Positions 12,185 to 21,931 are shown, numbered from the stretch's first letter. The stretch: DNA of 64,000 nucleotides from Terfezia claveryi (GCA_015179025.1 WHUX01000137.1:80875-144874), one strand, 5' to 3'. Notes: generated from the letters alone by a model not told the origin. Translations and numbers: made by a program.

Positions 12185-12189
12185 CCTAG
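12185..12189. repeat. TSD of gypsy element (copy 1)
   Basis: CCTAG directly abuts the LTR start at 12190 and recurs at 18041-18045 after the other LTR. Confidence 0.92.
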
Positions 12190-12648
12190 TGTAACGGCGT
12201 AAGTCGATGGCTGTGGCTATAACTAAAGACGTGACTCCAAGGAGCGCACGAAGACGAAACTATAACCGTAGATTGAAGTATCAGGACAAAAGGCAGAGTC
12301 TGTATTACCAAGGTTATAATACAAGACGTTGCGTAAGGAACAAGAACAAGAAACGACAACTACTGCTTCCTATATACACGATTGCCGTGGCCAAAGGAGT
12401 GGCGCCCGGCTAACTTGACGTCACCTGCGATCGCAGGTGATACTCCGCGATCCACCTCTCTAATCCCTTCTAGTATTAAGACACTCGCCTGGCAGCGCCA
12501 ACTCAGCTGACACTCGAACAAGTCTGTTCGGGTGTCAAATACCACGCTGACACTCGAACAAGCCTGTTCGGGTGTCAAATACCACGCTGACACTCGAACA
12601 AGCCTGTTCGGGTGTCAAATACTTCGCAAGTAAATCAACGCCGTGACA
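12190..12648 (-). repeat. 3' LTR of gypsy element (459 bp)
   Basis: It is identical by eye to the copy at 17582-18040. Inside are the CRE-like palindrome TGACGTCA (12417-12424), a perfect 20 bp palindrome (12421-12440), and three tandem 41 bp units (12507-12620) each forming a TGACACTCGAACA..TGTTCGGGTGTCA hairpin with one mismatch. Confidence 0.95.
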
Positions 12649-12682
12649 ATATCCCCTCCTTATGGCCGAAGTCCCTTGAGGC

Positions 12683-15600
12683 TTAGTCTTCGTCTTCCGG
12701 CAATGGTCCTGGTTTGCTCGGATATCGTCTGTGGAAGTCATCAATAGCCTTAAGTTTGTTGATGTTGGTTGCCGGTTCCCAGTCTGGTCTTTCAAACCCT
12801 ACCCATTTCACTAAGTACTCTAATTTCCTCCTCCGAAGACGAGAATCCAAGATTTCTTCCACATGCCACTCCTCCTCATTATCAACTATCACTGGTGGAG
12901 GTGGTGGGTTGTATTGCCCAGGTAGGGGATTATTATTTGCCGGGTCGAGGAGTGAAACATGCTGGACTCGGTGGTAATGCACACTGGCGGGGAAGTCGAG
13001 TTCGTATGCATAGGGGGATATGACCTTTGTGATCTTGTAGGGGCCAATCCGTTTATGGTCGAGCTTTCTACTTGGTCGTTGTGTTGTAATGTGCTGGCTA
13101 TTAAACCAAACCAGATCTCCCTCCTTGAATACTGGGGCATTATCCCGTCCTTTGTCTGCTTGCTCCTGTTGCCGTGCCTGCGCCCTAGCCATCTCGTTTT
13201 GTAAGTGTTCCGTTATTTCCTTGATCTTCCTGGCCACCTCTATAGTACTCCGCTCATCAGGTCGTATGGGCTTTTCCTCGAAACCAAATTGCCACAGCGG
13301 GTCATAACCATAATTCGCAAAGAAGGGAGATGACCCAGTTGTTTCAGAAGCTTGATTATTAGCTGCAAACTCGGCGAGATGCAACCAGTTCTCCCAGTCA
13401 TCCTGCAAATAATTAACATAAACCCGTAAATATTGTTCTAGAGTGGCATTGACTCGCTCGGTCTGACCGTCAGTTTGAGGGTGAAATGGTGTGGACAGGA
13501 GAGATTGAATCTTAAGCACTTGACAGAGAACTTTCCAAAAATGAGAGATGAATTGAGACCCACGGTCTGATACAATTGTTCTAGGAAGACCATGGAGGCG
13601 GAAGATATGCCGAGCATATAGATCTGCTAACTGCTCTGCAGTAGTGGTATCACGACAGGGAATGAAGTGCCGCATTTTAGTTAGTCGACATACTACTACC
13701 AAAATTGCGTTGTATCCATTTGACCAGGGTAGCCCAATAATGAAATCCATGGAGATGTCTTGCCAAGCACCTTGGGGAATTGCGAGTGGTCGAAGAATGC
13801 CGTATGGGGCATGTCGTGTCGTTCGAGCACGTTGACAGGGGTGACAGTTGCGTACATACTGATCGACATCCCTATGCATTTTTGGCCAATAATATTGTCG
13901 CGAGATAAGCTCAAGCGTCTTGGATCGCCCTGGATGCCCAGCTGCTGGGATATCGTGATGGTCCTGGATTAGACGGAGCTTTAGGGGCATATAATTTGGT
14001 ACATATATCCGCCTACGATATCTTAGCTTTCCATTATCCTCTTCGCATTCGGCTAACGAGATGTCCTTAGATCGCTTCTCTCCTTGTTGTAGCTTAACTA
14101 ATATCTTCCTTGGCAGTGGATCAACTTCAAAGCCCCTATTAAACAAGTCCTCTAGTCTTAGCTCTTCTACTGTCGCATTGATTGTTAAATTGTGAGGTTT
14201 GAGAACGACTTGATTTTGAAACCTTATACGTTCATCTCCTTCCTTTGGAAGGTCTCCTGACCTTCTTGTTAATGCATCTGGTTTCCCCCCTGCTTTACCT
14301 GGGCGGTAAACTATCTTGAAGTTGAAGCGGGAGAGAAATTCTGACCATCGAGCTTGACGGCGGTTGAGGAGTTTTGTTGACATAAAGTATTCTAGATTCT
14401 TATGATCTGAGAGTACTTTAATTGGGTGGGGGGTGGATTCTAATTCAGCTCGCCATTCTTCGAAGCATCGGATAATAGCCATTAATTCCTTATCATAAAT
14501 CTCATAGTTGCATTCAGTTGGTGAGTGCTTCTTAGAGAAGTAAGCAACAGGGTGAAGTATGCCATTATCGTCATATTGCGAAAGAATTCCAGCAGAAACG
14601 TAGTCTGATGCATCTGTTTCTACTATAATTTCACGGTCAGGATCAAAATGCTGGAGAACGGGAGCGGAAGTAAACGCTGTTTTAAGGTTTTGGAACGCCT
14701 TCTGGCATTCTTCGCTCCAATGCCAGGTTGTATTTTTTTTTGTTAGTTTCACGATAGGAGCTACAATCTTGGAGAAGTCTTTGATAAACCGGCGATAAAA
14801 ATTGGCGAATCCTAGAAAAGCACGAGCATCATGAAGGTTAATTGGGGATTCCCAGTCCATTACGGCCTTAACTTTAGCTGGATCCATTTGTATCCCTTCT
14901 GCGGAGATAATCATGCCTAGGTAGTGGACCGTGGTCTTATGAAATTCACACTTCTCGGGTTTTAGGTAGAGGCCGGCTTTTTGGAGAGCTTGCAATACCT
15001 TGGTAACATGTGTTCGGTGTTCTTCGAGGGTATCGCTATATATTAAAATGTCATCAAGATAAGCCGTACAGAAATTGTCAAGGAAGGGATGGAGAACATC
15101 ATTAATAAAATGTTGGAAGCTGGCAGGAGCATTTGTGAGGCCGAAAGGCATAACTAAGGTCTCATATAAGCCATAACGAGTTCGGAATGCTGTTTTCCAT
15201 TCCTCTCCTTCCGCCATCCGGATGAGGTTGTAGGCGCTTCTAATGTCAAGAGCCGTATAGTATCGTGCCTTAGAAAGTCTAGTCAAAGTCTCTCGTATAA
15301 GGGGTAGTGGGTATCGGTTCTTGATGGTACCATCATTAAGACCACGATAATCCACACAAAGACGCAAGGACCCATCCTTCTTCTTAACAAATAAGATAGG
15401 TGCACCTGCGGGAGATGAGGAGGCACGAATAAATCCTTTGGACAGGTTTTCTTCTAACCATACTTTAAGAGCCTCTAACTCTGGTTTTGATAGGGAGTAT
15501 AGAGGTCCAAAAGGGGGAGTAAATCCTTCTTTAAGAGGAATTTTATGGTCGTAAGGTCGGTGGGGGGGGAGGATTTCCGCAATAGCCTTCTTAAATAATG

Positions 15601-16360
15601 GAAGGAATTCGTGGTATTCAGAAGGCACTAGTTCCTTGATCTTATCCTCCTCCGTCTTAGGTTGTTGTTCAGGATCTTTTAAAGCCATGTTAAGTTCGTA
15701 GATAGTTGTTCGGAAGGCTGTTTCCACCTGCTTTGCTTTTTTAACTAGGCGACTAAAGGTTGATCCTGCAATAAGGGCAATTCCGGGGTTTTCTGGAACT
15801 GGAATTGAGATACCCTTTATGGTCGAGGGTTTTTCACAACAATGGTGGAGACAAAAATCGGAGTCGAAAGTAACAGTGTTCTTAGCGAAACGGATATTCA
15901 CATCATGACGTCGTAGCCATGGAAGTCCTAATACTATGGGGTAGTGGCCTAGTTTGGTAATAAACAGTGGAAGTTCCTCTTGGTGCTGATCAATTATTAG
16001 CTTTAGCTTGCTAATGTGTGTGATTGTCCCTGACTCGATTGGTCGCCCATCAATGACTTCTAGTGTTCGAGGATTATTGAGTTTATAAAGGGGGAGTTGG
16101 TGATGGCTTGCAAATTCCTGGTCTATAAATGCATAACCCGTTGCTCCGCAGTCTATCAGGGCATGAGTATGGATTCTGGAACCATTATCGTTTAATTCAC
16201 AACTAACTATAAGGTGATTCCCATCCAAAAACTCTTCCTCTGAAGACTGTAAAGACGAACTGGAAATGCTTAAAGAGTCCAGAAATTTATCCTGCCTCAA
16301 CTCAGTGCCATCCTTCTGAGGTGAGGCTACTCTTTTGCCTGTTCCCCAACTTCTAGTCCC
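12683..16360 (-). CDS. pol: Pol polyprotein of the gypsy chromovirus (PR-RT-RNaseH-IN-chromodomain)
   Basis: The frame is open from a stop at 16361-16363 to 12683. Residues are counted from the TTG at 16300. Protease: ALIDCGAT with the active Asp at about 50. Reverse transcriptase about 290-465, with VDYRGLND, MPFGLTNAPASFQ and the catalytic YLDD at 414-417. RNase H about 555-680 (ETDAS, DKELMAI, SDHKNL, PDALTRR). Integrase HHCC zinc finger with His near 782 and 789 and Cys at 819 and 822. Integrase core D852, D912, E948, a D35E spacing. C-terminal chromodomain about 1145-1192 (EYLVKWVGF..PDWEP). The chromodomain is expected to steer integration to modified chromatin. Pol lacks its own ATG and lies in the -1 frame relative to gag, so frameshifting is the likely expression route. 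Confidence 0.96.
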   Translation of the reverse strand, partial: GTRSWGTGKRVASPQKDGTELRQDKFLDSLSISSSSLQSSEEEFLDGNHLIVSCELNDNGSRIHTHALIDCGATGYAFIDQEFASHHQLPLYKLNNPRTLEVIDGRPIESGTITHISKLKLIIDQHQEELPLFITKLGHYPIVLGLPWLRRHDVNIRFAKNTVTFDSDFCLHHCCEKPSTIKGISIPVPENPGIALIAGSTFSRLVKKAKQVETAFRTTIYELNMALKDPEQQPKTEEDKIKELVPSEYHEFLPLFKKAIAEILPPHRPYDHKIPLKEGFTPPFGPLYSLSKPELEALKVWLEENLSKGFIRASSSPAGAPILFVKKKDGSLRLCVDYRGLNDGTIKNRYPLPLIRETLTRLSKARYYTALDIRSAYNLIRMAEGEEWKTAFRTRYGLYETLVMPFGLTNAPASFQHFINDVLHPFLDNFCTAYLDDILIYSDTLEEHRTHVTKVLQALQKAGLYLKPEKCEFHKTTVHYLGMIISAEGIQMDPAKVKAVMDWESPINLHDARAFLGFANFYRRFIKDFSKIVAPIVKLTKKNTTWHWSEECQKAFQNLKTAFTSAPVLQHFDPDREIIVETDASDYVSAGILSQYDDNGILHPVAYFSKKHSPTECNYEIYDKELMAIIRCFEEWRAELESTPHPIKVLSDHKNLEYFMSTKLLNRRQARWSEFLSRFNFKIVYRPGKAGGKPDALTRRSGDLPKEGDERIRFQNQVVLKPHNLTINATVEELRLEDLFNRGFEVDPLPRKILVKLQQGEKRSKDISLAECEEDNGKLRYRRRIYVPNYMPLKLRLIQDHHDIPAAGHPGRSKTLELISRQYYWPKMHRDVDQYVRNCHPCQRARTTRHAPYGILRPLAIPQGAWQDISMDFIIGLPWSNGYNAILVVVCRLTKMRHFIPCRDTTTAEQLADLYARHIFRLHGLPRTIVSDRGSQFISHFWKVLCQVLKIQSLLSTPFHPQTDGQTERVNATLEQYLRVYVNYLQDDWENWLHLAEFAANNQASETTGSSPFFANYGYDPLWQFGFEEKPIRPDERSTIEVARKIKEITEHLQNEMARAQARQQEQADKGRDNAPVFKEGDLVWFNSQHITTQRPSRKLDHKRIGPYKITKVISPYAYELDFPASVHYHRVQHVSLLDPANNNPLPGQYNPPPPPVIVDNEEEWHVEEILDSRLRRRKLEYLVKWVGFERPDWEPATNINKLKAIDDFHRRYPSKPGPLPEDED
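16327..16360 (-). promoter_or_regulatory. gag-pol overlap, probable -1 frameshift site
   Basis: Gag ends GCA AAA GAG TAG. The pol frame is open across the last 34 nt of gag and is reached by a -1 slip at the A-run (GCA AAA then AGA GTA GCC). The pol frame has a TAA just upstream, so the switch must occur within this short window. The slip site is inferred from frames, not from a perfect X XXY YYZ heptamer. Confidence 0.6.
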
Positions 16361-17532
16361 TTATTCGTATTCTCCATAACCGTTTCGGCAACTTGTAGGG
16401 TACGTTTTTGTACGTGTGGGCAAGTTCTAACCCCATGTCCCATTCCTCCACAATAATAGCACCTCCCTTCAGCCATTCTCTTTGCTTTTTCCTCCGGAGA
16501 TATCTTCTTCCTTCCTGCAGACAAATCCATGGGCCCAGGGTGAGTACCCGTGGCTGTAGAGGTAGAGGGAGTTTGGACTATTTGGGGGTTAACTGGAGCG
16601 GGAGCGGTAGGGCGTGATATCATTCGGGGCGTTGGTCCAACACGATTACGCATTTGGGTTTGTAGCGCGCGGCGACGAGTATCTAGCCTTTGGCAGACCT
16701 CCACATACTCGTTAAACTCCGTGGGCTCAGGATGTATGGCGAGGAGATCTTGTTGTAATTGGTAGGAAAGTCCGCGCTTTAGAGTTGCCAACTTAGCCGT
16801 ATTACCCCAACTCGTTTCAGCTGCATATCGTTGAAATTCGGCAAAATAGGCAGCGAACTCCCTGGCCCCCTGAATCATCGTTTGTAGTTTGTACTCTGCG
16901 TTGGCTACTCGATTTGGATCGCCGAATGCATTTTCGAGAATGGTAATAAGTGCTGCTAGGTTGGTTAAGTTCACCGTATCGTTTTCAACGTAAGGGGTAA
17001 CCTGATCTAGGGCATCTTCAGCTAAGGAATTTACTGCTAGTCGAAGTTTTGCTTGTTCGTCACTATAAGTAGCAGCCTTTAGTCGTAGTTGGGTAAGGAA
17101 AGGGCGCAGCTTATTTCGGTCTTTTCCAGAGAATTTTTCTGGGTTGGGTATCTTTTCTGAACGACTCCCTCCTTCTCCTGGTTGCAACCGAGCCAAAGTC
17201 GCATTGATAGCCCTCATATCTTCCAACTGCGTTCGAAGCTCATTAATCACTGTCTCTTGAGTAGTTACTTCATTTCGTAACTCTTGAGTGGCTGTGCGTA
17301 AGGTTGTATCTTCTTGTTGCCGCGCCGTGAGTTGATTCGTTAAGTTCGTTACTTGGGTTCGTAATCTTACGACATCTTGTCGTCGGTCTGGTAGCCCTAG
17401 TAGCTGATCTAGTAGGGTAATGGTTTCATTGAGTATTCCGGTGTAGTCCTGGTTTGCTGAGTTCAACGCAGTTCGCAAACGAGGAACTAGGTCAACAATA
17501 GCGGCCGGCAATTCAACAACGGGCTGAGTCAT
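16327..17532 (-). CDS. gag: Gag protein of the gypsy chromovirus
   Basis: It encodes 401 aa, starting at an ATG 50 nt inside the 5' LTR boundary (MTQPVVELP). Residues about 45-115 are rich in heptad-like Leu/Val with Gln, Arg and Glu (probable coiled coil). Residues about 125-290 form the retrotransposon gag domain (PEKFSGKDRNKLRPFLTQLRLK..). A proline/threonine linker follows at 300-340, then a CCHC zinc knuckle C358-x2-C361-x4-H366-x4-C371. It would assemble virus-like particles and bind element RNA. The stop TAG is at 16327-16329 and pol follows in the -1 frame. Confidence 0.95.
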   Translation of the reverse strand: MTQPVVELPAAIVDLVPRLRTALNSANQDYTGILNETITLLDQLLGLPDRRQDVVRLRTQVTNLTNQLTARQQEDTTLRTATQELRNEVTTQETVINELRTQLEDMRAINATLARLQPGEGGSRSEKIPNPEKFSGKDRNKLRPFLTQLRLKAATYSDEQAKLRLAVNSLAEDALDQVTPYVENDTVNLTNLAALITILENAFGDPNRVANAEYKLQTMIQGAREFAAYFAEFQRYAAETSWGNTAKLATLKRGLSYQLQQDLLAIHPEPTEFNEYVEVCQRLDTRRRALQTQMRNRVGPTPRMISRPTAPAPVNPQIVQTPSTSTATGTHPGPMDLSAGRKKISPEEKAKRMAEGRCYYCGGMGHGVRTCPHVQKRTLQVAETVMENTNKGLEVGEQAKE

Positions 17533-17581
17533 TGTTCGTAGCTAGGGGTTGCGCTCAGTAGAGTGTATCGACGCAACGTAG

Positions 17582-18040
17582 TGTAACGGCGTAAGTCGAT
17601 GGCTGTGGCTATAACTAAAGACGTGACTCCAAGGAGCGCACGAAGACGAAACTATAACCGTAGATTGAAGTATCAGGACAAAAGGCAGAGTCTGTATTAC
17701 CAAGGTTATAATACAAGACGTTGCGTAAGGAACAAGAACAAGAAACGACAACTACTGCTTCCTATATACACGATTGCCGTGGCCAAAGGAGTGGCGCCCG
17801 GCTAACTTGACGTCACCTGCGATCGCAGGTGATACTCCGCGATCCACCTCTCTAATCCCTTCTAGTATTAAGACACTCGCCTGGCAGCGCCAACTCAGCT
17901 GACACTCGAACAAGTCTGTTCGGGTGTCAAATACCACGCTGACACTCGAACAAGCCTGTTCGGGTGTCAAATACCACGCTGACACTCGAACAAGCCTGTT
18001 CGGGTGTCAAATACTTCGCAAGTAAATCAACGCCGTGACA
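17582..18040 (-). repeat. 5' LTR of gypsy element (459 bp)
   Basis: Read on the minus strand it begins TGTCACGGCG at 18040 and ends CGCCGTTACA at 17582. It would drive transcription of the element. The 20 bp palindrome is at 17813-17832 and three 41 bp hairpin units follow. TSD CCTAG is at 18041-18045. Confidence 0.95.
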
Positions 18041-19719
18041 CCTAGCTCGATCAGTTCATCCTCTCCTAATGCGGACCTGTCCCTTCTTGCCAGCACTGCC
18101 AGCGTCTCCTCACAGGCCACCCAAGCCCTTCGTTGGCTCTCCCTGACTAGCTTTCCCTGGGCTGCTACCTTTTTGGCCTCCTTCTGTGCTGCCTGGTCCC
18201 TCCTGTTTTCTGCTTCGACTGCCCTCTTCTTAGCTTCGATCTTCTTAACCTCGGCCTCCTTCCTCTTTTCCTCTTCCACCCTACCCTTCCTAGCGGAGAT
18301 GGTCTTTTTAACCTGTGCTACTTCCTCTACTGTGCCTGCACCCATGGCCACCGCCAGGAGAGCGAGCTGCTCCTTGACCTCCTTGAGCTCCAACGCAAGA
18401 CCCGTGAGTGCTCCCGACTTGACTTGCGAGGCTGTTCTCCAGTGCCTTTCAGCCTCCACCACGGCCTTTACTTTGCCAGGTATGCCTTCCATAATTACCA
18501 GCTCGGAAAGCCTCCTCCACCCTCCCTTGCCTTTGCTATCCCCATCCGCGCACCATCCCCCCTCTATGCAATCCCCATTGGCTACTAGGATGCATCTAGC
18601 CAAGTTGGCGTCATTCTTAGATCTCCAAGACCTATGCTCCCTATGTAGCTCTCCGATCTGTCTCAAGACCTCAGCATTCTCCCTAATGGCTCCGACCAGT
18701 TCAAGCTCGCTTCTTAGCTCGAAGACAGCTTTCCATGACCCCCCCTGCCCTGATGTGCCATCTGTCACCTCTTCCATATCGGCATCCTCCTTAGTTGGCC
18801 TTTGGCCTTCTACCAGATCCTCCATTAATCCTGCCACTTCCTCTTCCGTCAGGCCACTGACCGCATGCATGCTGTCCTCCAGCCCGTTCCCATCTGGCCA
18901 CTTATCACCGTCCAAATCCCAAGCTGGAGGGGGGACCCCGAACACATTGCTCTTGATCTCCTCGAAGCTTCTCGGTACTGCCGGTTCGACCAACTCCATC
19001 CCCAACTCCTTGCCCAGCTCCTGCAGTGACTTTCCAGGTTCCAACCTTCGCTTTTTGCCGTTCCCCGCATTCTGTTTTCTTGAGGGCTCCTCATCCGAAT
19101 CCCCTTCACCCTCTGAAATGCTTTCCAACTCCGTTTCCAAATTTGCTAGCTGCTCCTTTGCTGAAAGTGCCGTCCTAGACCCTCCCCTCTTCCTAACCCT
19201 TAGTGTGGACAAGGTCCAGTGATGCGTGATCCCAAACATGGCGCCGCTGTCCGCCCCGGCCGGCCTGACCGTGATGCTCTCTAGAATCCCGTCGTCCTTA
19301 TCTGACCTCTGGTATTCCACATCATATCCTTCCAACTGGCTATTAACTGTCCCGTCCTGGATGGCGATCGACCTCTTCAGGATCTCGACTGCCCTTTCCG
19401 CCGAGGGGCCGTCCATGACCTTGATGGTCTCCTCCTCTTCCCTGAGGTCTTTTTCGACTTGGGAGATATGCATGCTCCAATCCCCCTCGCCTCGCCACTC
19501 CCCCCTGGCGTGTTCAGTGTTGGCCATGGCTTGACTGAGGGCCTCCTCCCCCCTTTCCCTGAACTCTGGGATCAGTGCCCAGCCTGCCACGTTCTCCAGT
19601 GTATATTGTCTTCTTTTCTTCAAACCTCCCTCGCCATCATGTTCGAGAAGCAATTTGCAGCCTCCCTTGCCCCAGTCCTTGATGGGGCCAAAAACGACAC
19701 CCCTTGGGGGTGGTGCCAT
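18041..19719 (-). pseudogene. LINE-A ORF1, 5' part
   Basis: ATG at 19719 (MAPPPRGVVFGPIKDWGKGG) matches the LINE-B ORF1 start (MAPPQKGVLFGPIKDWGLGH), which supports this start. Upstream GTG ACG are in frame but less likely. The protein is acidic and rich in Glu, Lys and Ala, with a long Ala/Lys/Glu-rich, probably coiled segment (EEEKRKEAEVKKIEAKKRA). It is open up to the gypsy TSD, where the reading passes into the LTR. Together with 11236-12184 it makes an 875 aa ORF1. Confidence 0.85.
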
Positions 19720-20068
19720 CGTCACAGAAGCTGACCGCCCTCCGATTTAATACGGGAAAAACGACCAGCGGCGTGTGCGATCTAAAAAACCGAGTAACGT
19801 GCCCCTGAGCTCAGTGGTCGGCCGTATCAACCTAGGTTGGATCGGTTGCCACGTATATTAGTCAGGGAGAAAGACCCCGCTTTCGAGGCGAGAAGTTCAG
19901 CGAACTTGACCCTCGGGGGAATCTGTGAAGTGAATTAAAGGACTAGGAAAACCGGATAAGCCTGCTCACAGGAGCGTGCTGATCAGTTTAAGCTTGTGTA
20001 CGACCTCGGGGCTGTCCTAGTAGTCGAGCTCGTTCGATCGCTCGGTCCTTGGATGTTGATGTCGCGTG
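19720..20068 (-). promoter_or_regulatory. 5'UTR / internal promoter region of LINE-A
   Basis: This is 349 bp between the 5' TSD and the ORF1 ATG. It is alignable by eye with the LINE-B leader (CACAAGCTTAA, TCACAGATTCCCCCGAGG and CGTGGCAACCG against similar blocks near 49140-49310). LINEs carry an internal promoter here; no specific element was identified. Confidence 0.6.
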
Positions 20069-20080
20069 ACAGGGCTTGCC
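20069..20080. repeat. Target site duplication of LINE-A (5' side)
   Basis: ACAGGGCTTGCC, identical to 1145-1156, marks the 5' end of LINE-A at 20068 and shows that the copy is not 5'-truncated. Confidence 0.85.
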
Positions 20081-20087
20081 TTAGGAT

Positions 20088-20324
20088 ATGGCTTATCGGA
20101 TCGACAGTATCCAACGTGAGCTGCTAAGGATTCCAGACTCATCAGATGTACCTAATATTCGGATTCAGAAATTTAATATTCCTACTTCTGAGTGTGCATT
20201 GCCTGATATTGCATAGCAGTATATCACACTTTGTGAAGCTGCTCGCCGCACTGCGCTTAGTTTATATCCTGAAGTATGTCTTCCGCATTCTATATTAATT
20301 TTCAACCCAGGCTTAAATTTATGA
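20088..20324 (+). pseudogene. Short unknown ORF with an in-frame TAG
   Basis: ATG at 20088 opens MAYRIDSIQRELLRIPDSSD and runs to a TGA at 20322. A single TAG at 20214-20216 interrupts it. The sequence looks protein-like on both sides of the stop, but no family is recognised. LINE-A landed just upstream, so its 5' part or promoter may lie in 860-1144. Confidence 0.25.
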
Positions 20325-20659
20325 CAGAATGTCTACAAGTGCAAGGGGGAATGCCAAACCCGATAATGCAATCCAATTTGTATTGTAGCAGCCGCTGCCT
20401 CCATCACATAGCTGCTTGAATACTCCTATCGAACAAGATGCACAGTCGCAATTGGGCTTGGAAGCGGACTTGGAAGCGGACTTGGAAGTAGTCTGGTTAC
20501 TTGGAAGCAGATTGGAAGCGGAACAGGAGGAATCTATGCAAGGCCAGAACATATATAACACCTAAGTAGTTGTCCATGTTCCAATCTCTCATAGATACCA
20601 TCTCCACCACCCTTCCTTAACAAACAAATTCAAACACGACAATCACAATAACTCGAACG

Positions 20660-20959
20660 ATGACTAATCTATGGCTGCAGTACCAGTTCTTTGATAAACT
20701 GACAGTCTGGGAGATTATAACCTTCGACAAGGACGACAAAAAGTACTACTGGAGCAACATGATAGGGTGCGGACTTGCCCCAAAGATAGTTCTTACGTTG
20801 ATCACCGACGTTGTTGCGGGATGGGAGGCGCAAGGCATTTCAAACATGAAGGAATTTAAAACAATTCAAGGCATGACTTCGGAGGAGGTTAAGGCTATGG
20901 TTCACAGCCAGGTAGACAGCTATCTGTGTAAACTCTTGGGCGTGATCGAGAGCACCTAA
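20660..20959 (+). CDS. Hypothetical 99 aa protein
   Basis: The ATG is preceded by a fungal-style leader (TATA-like CATATATAAC near 20550, then a pyrimidine-rich and CAA-rich 5' region), which supports a real start. The protein begins MTNLWLQYQFFDKLTVWEII and ends LCKLLGVIEST. It has no signal peptide, membrane segment or motif that I recognise, and no intron is needed. Function unknown. A chance ORF is possible but less likely given the leader and ordinary composition. Confidence 0.42.
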   Translation: MTNLWLQYQFFDKLTVWEIITFDKDDKKYYWSNMIGCGLAPKIVLTLITDVVAGWEAQGISNMKEFKTIQGMTSEEVKAMVHSQVDSYLCKLLGVIEST

Positions 20960-21931
20960 ATGAGGGTAGGTTGGTGAGCATAACCTTTCAAAGTTTGCTT
21001 TTGCTCATGCATCAAACAAGCGGATTGTTAACTATAGCTTTGCGTAATGTATAAAAATAGTTTCACAGCTGCCAAGCAGCATATTAAAACAAAAACAACA
21101 AAAAAAAAAACTAAACCTCTCATAACAACTATATCTCGCCACACCCGAAAATGGATAAAAATATCGCCAACGAAATTTCATACTGAGGATATTGCCATCC
21201 ATAAGGGCAGGGTCGGGGTTATATGTTTTGCGACTTATGTCCATCTTCAATGACTTTTCATCAATGTTTCTGTCCCTTTTATGAACTTATTTCTCTAGTT
21301 GAGCTCCACGCTTTGTTCATGGGACCCACTAAACCCGCTATCAATTTGTAAACGAGGGACCAGCAAGTGTGCGCATAGTCTGCTCTGTCTCAAGCTAAAT
21401 TCACGATCCATCTCCGCAACTATCACCCCTTAAGAATGTGATGCCTGCGTGTGTCACACATTTTCAGGCACCCCAATACCCCCCGTTCAAGTTTGACTGT
21501 AAATCAATCCAACAAATAAGCTTTCGTTCCCTTGTTTTGTGACCATCGTGATCGTATACATCGTTCTCACACTGTGGACTTCTCTACACCTGGTGAGGTA
21601 TATCGTTTTCAATCATCTGAATTATTAACCATAACTTAGGAAGGAAGCATGTGCACATATAGGGTCTCAGGGTAACAGCGAGATAAAATTGCTACATCGA
21701 ATCCGAATGGGGAAATACAAAAGAAACGTTTGTTTTTATTTATTGATTAATAATAATACTTGTATGGGAACCATCTAGATAAGAATGCATCTCATGGTAA
21801 CTACAATTCATATATCCAGGCTCGTTCTCTTCCCACTCTTTACCCCCTGCACACACACACCATCCCATCAACATCACCGCCTAGCTATTGCCTAGGGTCT
21901 CGGTCAGGATATGAACTGATGCATTTCCTCG
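20960..21931. other. Intergenic, nothing recognised
   Basis: No gene, RNA or repeat could be supported here. Short open frames around 21030-21250 look like chance. Confidence 0.4.

Larger units (their letters stand above)
12190..18040 (-). mobile_element. Young, apparently intact Ty3/gypsy chromovirus inside LINE-A ORF1
   Basis: The 5851 bp element has two 459 bp LTRs that look identical by eye, 5 bp TSDs (CCTAG), separate gag and pol in overlapping frames, every catalytic motif present and no internal stop. LTR ends are TGTAACGGCG..CGCCGTGACA, near-perfect inverted repeats. The chromodomain at the pol C terminus marks it as a chromovirus, the group that dominates fungal Ty3/gypsy. It is the youngest insertion in the stack and the best candidate here for an active element. 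No primer-binding site was recognised just downstream of the 5' LTR. Confidence 0.96.
1157..20068 (-). mobile_element. LINE-A: full-length Tad-like non-LTR retrotransposon, split by two LTR elements
   Basis: Read on the minus strand the order is 5'UTR (20068-19720), ORF1 with a CCHC knuckle, ORF2 (endonuclease, reverse transcriptase, RNase H), 3'UTR and poly(A) (T-run 1157-1179). Both ends are fixed by a 12 bp TSD. Subtracting the Copia-1 and gypsy insertions with one TSD copy each leaves about 6.96 kb, a normal size for Tad-clade LINEs. ORF1 is open through both pieces and their lengths sum to a multiple of three. ORF2 carries several TAG codons at Trp or Gln positions and a frameshift near 10650, so the element was already dead or has decayed. 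LINE-B at 49087-58270 is a related copy that supports the domain assignments. Confidence 0.88.

Noticed and set aside
12207..12593. Short open frames inside the gypsy LTRs
   Set aside because: They occur identically in both LTRs and have no domain; they reflect the LTR sequence only.
18035..19222. 395-codon plus-strand open frame
   Set aside because: It is the antisense of LINE-A ORF1, whose identity is fixed by homology to LINE-B ORF1; the serine/leucine-rich translation is an antisense artefact.
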